Source: Serpentinicella sp031432315 (GTDB lineage: Bacteria > Bacillota > Clostridia > Peptostreptococcales > Natronincolaceae). From it: a stretch of DNA of 7,584 bases. Shown one piece after another: positions 6,572-7,584 of this stretch. Under the pieces are notes generated by a model that did no database searches, had not been told where the DNA came from, and saw only the letters and a list, made by a program, of their open reading frames with translations. Location: positions 1 through 7,584 of the forward strand of contig NZ_JAVKGO010000025.1 in assembly GCF_031432315.1 (NCBI RefSeq), in the 5' to 3' direction. The translations under genes were made by a program, and so were the position numbers. Numbering within the stretch: the first letter of the stretch is position 1; every line of letters starts with the position of its first letter.

Positions 6572-7255
6572 CTAGTTCCTTACTTCCAGTCCTCCAAAGG
6601 CAACCAGACATTTAAGTACTAAGACAGGGGCATTATCGTCTAATTCATACCCTTTTGTATTATCTTCCCATCCACCAAAAACAGGTACACCATTCATTAC
6701 AATTCTCCAATTCTCTGGTACCTTTATTTCGACACCTCCAAAAGCAGTGAATACATCTAGTACGGCTTCTTCTGAGTTAGGTATTTGGGCATCTCTAAGA
6801 TCTATATCAACACCACCGAATATTGCAACCGCATTTCCACCTCTAAAGTTTCGGGATACACTTCTAATACTAGACCCTCCAAATATAGCAATACTATCTA
6901 ATACATCCTTAGTGCTACCATTCTTCTTTTTGGATTTAGAAAACATAATTGATATACCAATTAAAATTAGTGCTAATGGCCATATATAAGCATAGGTAAA
7001 TCCTTTAAGTATATTCAAATTATGAAGTTGAAATAAAATTCCTATTGCTAAGACTACTAACCCCCCTACCTTGGATGCAGGATTTGTTATTACTGTAAAG
7101 GCACCAGAAAAAATTAATACCAAAGGCCAGTAGTTATTAATTAGATAAATAATATCAACATCGTAGGTTCCCGTTGTGTTTAGAAGAGCCAGTATTCCTA
7201 TTAAAACAACAAAAACACCAAAGACTTTTCGTCCTGTTATAATTGATTTCTCCAT
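6572..7255 (-). CDS. LiaF-like membrane protein (LiaI/LiaF-type N-terminus, LiaF C-terminal domain)
   Basis: The 227-residue protein begins with four membrane helices (about 11-29, 35-57, 63-83 and 88-105), the LiaF-type transmembrane region (DUF5668-like). A lysine-rich stretch, SKSKKKNG (106-113), marks the cytoplasmic side. The C-terminal half has five FGG turns at 125-127, 146-148, 172-174, 193-195 and 220-222, each followed by short beta-forming segments such as VDIDL and VEIKVP. This is the pattern of the 'cell wall-active antibiotics response' LiaF domain. In Bacillus, LiaF restrains the LiaS-LiaR two-component system that senses envelope damage. Here no histidine kinase or response regulator lies within the window, so it is an orphan or its partners are elsewhere; many Firmicutes carry such stand-alone copies with unknown roles. 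The ATG has AGGGAGGG about nine bases upstream. A minus-strand TATAAT at 7307-7312 is a possible -10 element, but its -35 is poor. Confidence 0.85.
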   Translation of the reverse strand: MEKSIITGRKVFGVFVVLIGILALLNTTGTYDVDIIYLINNYWPLVLIFSGAFTVITNPASKVGGLVVLAIGILFQLHNLNILKGFTYAYIWPLALILIGISIMFSKSKKKNGSTKDVLDSIAIFGGSSIRSVSRNFRGGNAVAIFGGVDIDLRDAQIPNSEEAVLDVFTAFGGVEIKVPENWRIVMNGVPVFGGWEDNTKGYELDDNAPVLVLKCLVAFGGLEVRN

Positions 7256-7460
7256 ATTTAATTTCCCTCCCTTAATATTTTATTAACTAGTTTTAATGAT
7301 AATCTAATTATAGTAAATTTACGTTACTTATACTACATTTTTTTTATATTTTTACCTATATTTTCTTTTTATTTAATTCTAATATACCCATGTCATTATC
7401 TAATGTATAAATATCTTTGAAATTTGTTCTTTTAAAATTTCAAAACAAAAATAAAAAAGA

Positions 7461-7510
7461 TACTCCACCATCTCTCCCAGGCGATCTCTCACCAAGTACC
7501 ATCGGCTGTT
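7461..7510 (-). rRNA. 5S rRNA 3'-end-like fragment (probable remnant)
   Basis: Read on the minus strand, this holds AGCCGATGGTACTTGG, then GTGAGAGATCGCC and TGGGAGAG. These match the conserved 3' half of Firmicute 5S rRNA, including the helix that pairs GGTG with CGCC. The hallmarks of the 5' half (CACACCCGTTCCC, CCGAACACGGAAGTTAAGC) are not found in the 70 bases upstream (7511-7584), and no partner for the terminal helix is visible. A T-rich tract, TCTTTTTTATTTTTG, follows on the minus strand. I read it as a truncated or rearranged 5S gene, not a working one. Whether 16S/23S lie beyond the window edge cannot be seen. Confidence 0.5.
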
Positions 7511-7584
7511 AAGCAGATGTCCCAAAAGTAGTTTGGTGTCAGTCGCTTATACAGAGTACAAGTTGATGACCAAAAGTGTGTATT

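Noticed and set aside
6747..6989. 80-residue plus-strand open frame
   Set aside because: It is antisense to the LiaF-like gene; the apparent pattern is the complement of that gene's repeated FGG segments.
7416..7444. TTTGAAATT...AATTTCAAA inverted repeat
   Set aside because: It is almost entirely A/T in an AT-rich spacer, so complementarity is weak evidence; it might add to termination after the 5S-like fragment, but this cannot be supported.

Overview
The window looks like a chromosomal segment of a low-GC, anaerobic-type Firmicute, most likely a clostridium of the Alkaliphilus/Natronincola kind. The basis is very AT-rich intergenic DNA, strong purine-rich ribosome binding sites (AGGGGGAGA, AAGGAGGG, AGGGGAGA), sigma-A type promoters, and the gene set: an EF-G paralogue of the EF-G-like (FusA2) subfamily, a stand-alone HisC, a YpsC/RlmL-type RNA methyltransferase and a LiaF-like membrane protein. 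The genus is an inference from sequence style; no rRNA or marker comparison was possible.

Layout. Positions 1-1045 are a decayed, accessory-looking zone. It holds a remnant of an IS1182-family transposase (minus strand, 168-302), traces of 'GAACCGTCCCC'-type repeats that resemble mobile-element ends (90-144 and 973-1001), and a small multi-pass membrane gene that seems to be split by a frameshift (326-864, minus). Next, on the minus strand, comes a small two-helix membrane protein (1046-1297) with its own promoter. Positions 1491-3610 carry the EF-G-like GTPase gene and its terminator, also on the minus strand. A 311-base divergent intergenic region leads to hisC (3922-5019, plus), whose terminator hairpin begins at its stop codon. 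A monocistronic THUMP-domain RNA methyltransferase follows (5304-6446, plus). A strong bidirectional terminator (6491-6528) separates it from the convergent liaF-like gene (6572-7255, minus). At the right edge (about 7461-7510, minus) is a short stretch matching only the 3' part of 5S rRNA.

How the genes work together. They do not form an operon or pathway. The main genes are each monocistronic, with individual promoters and terminators: two translation-related factors (EF-G paralogue, rRNA methyltransferase), one amino-acid biosynthesis enzyme and one cell-envelope sensor-type protein. I found no convincing evidence of an undescribed multi-gene system. The points most worth following up are the EF-G paralogue with a replaced catalytic histidine, the frameshifted membrane gene between mobile-element scars, and the orphan 5S-like fragment.
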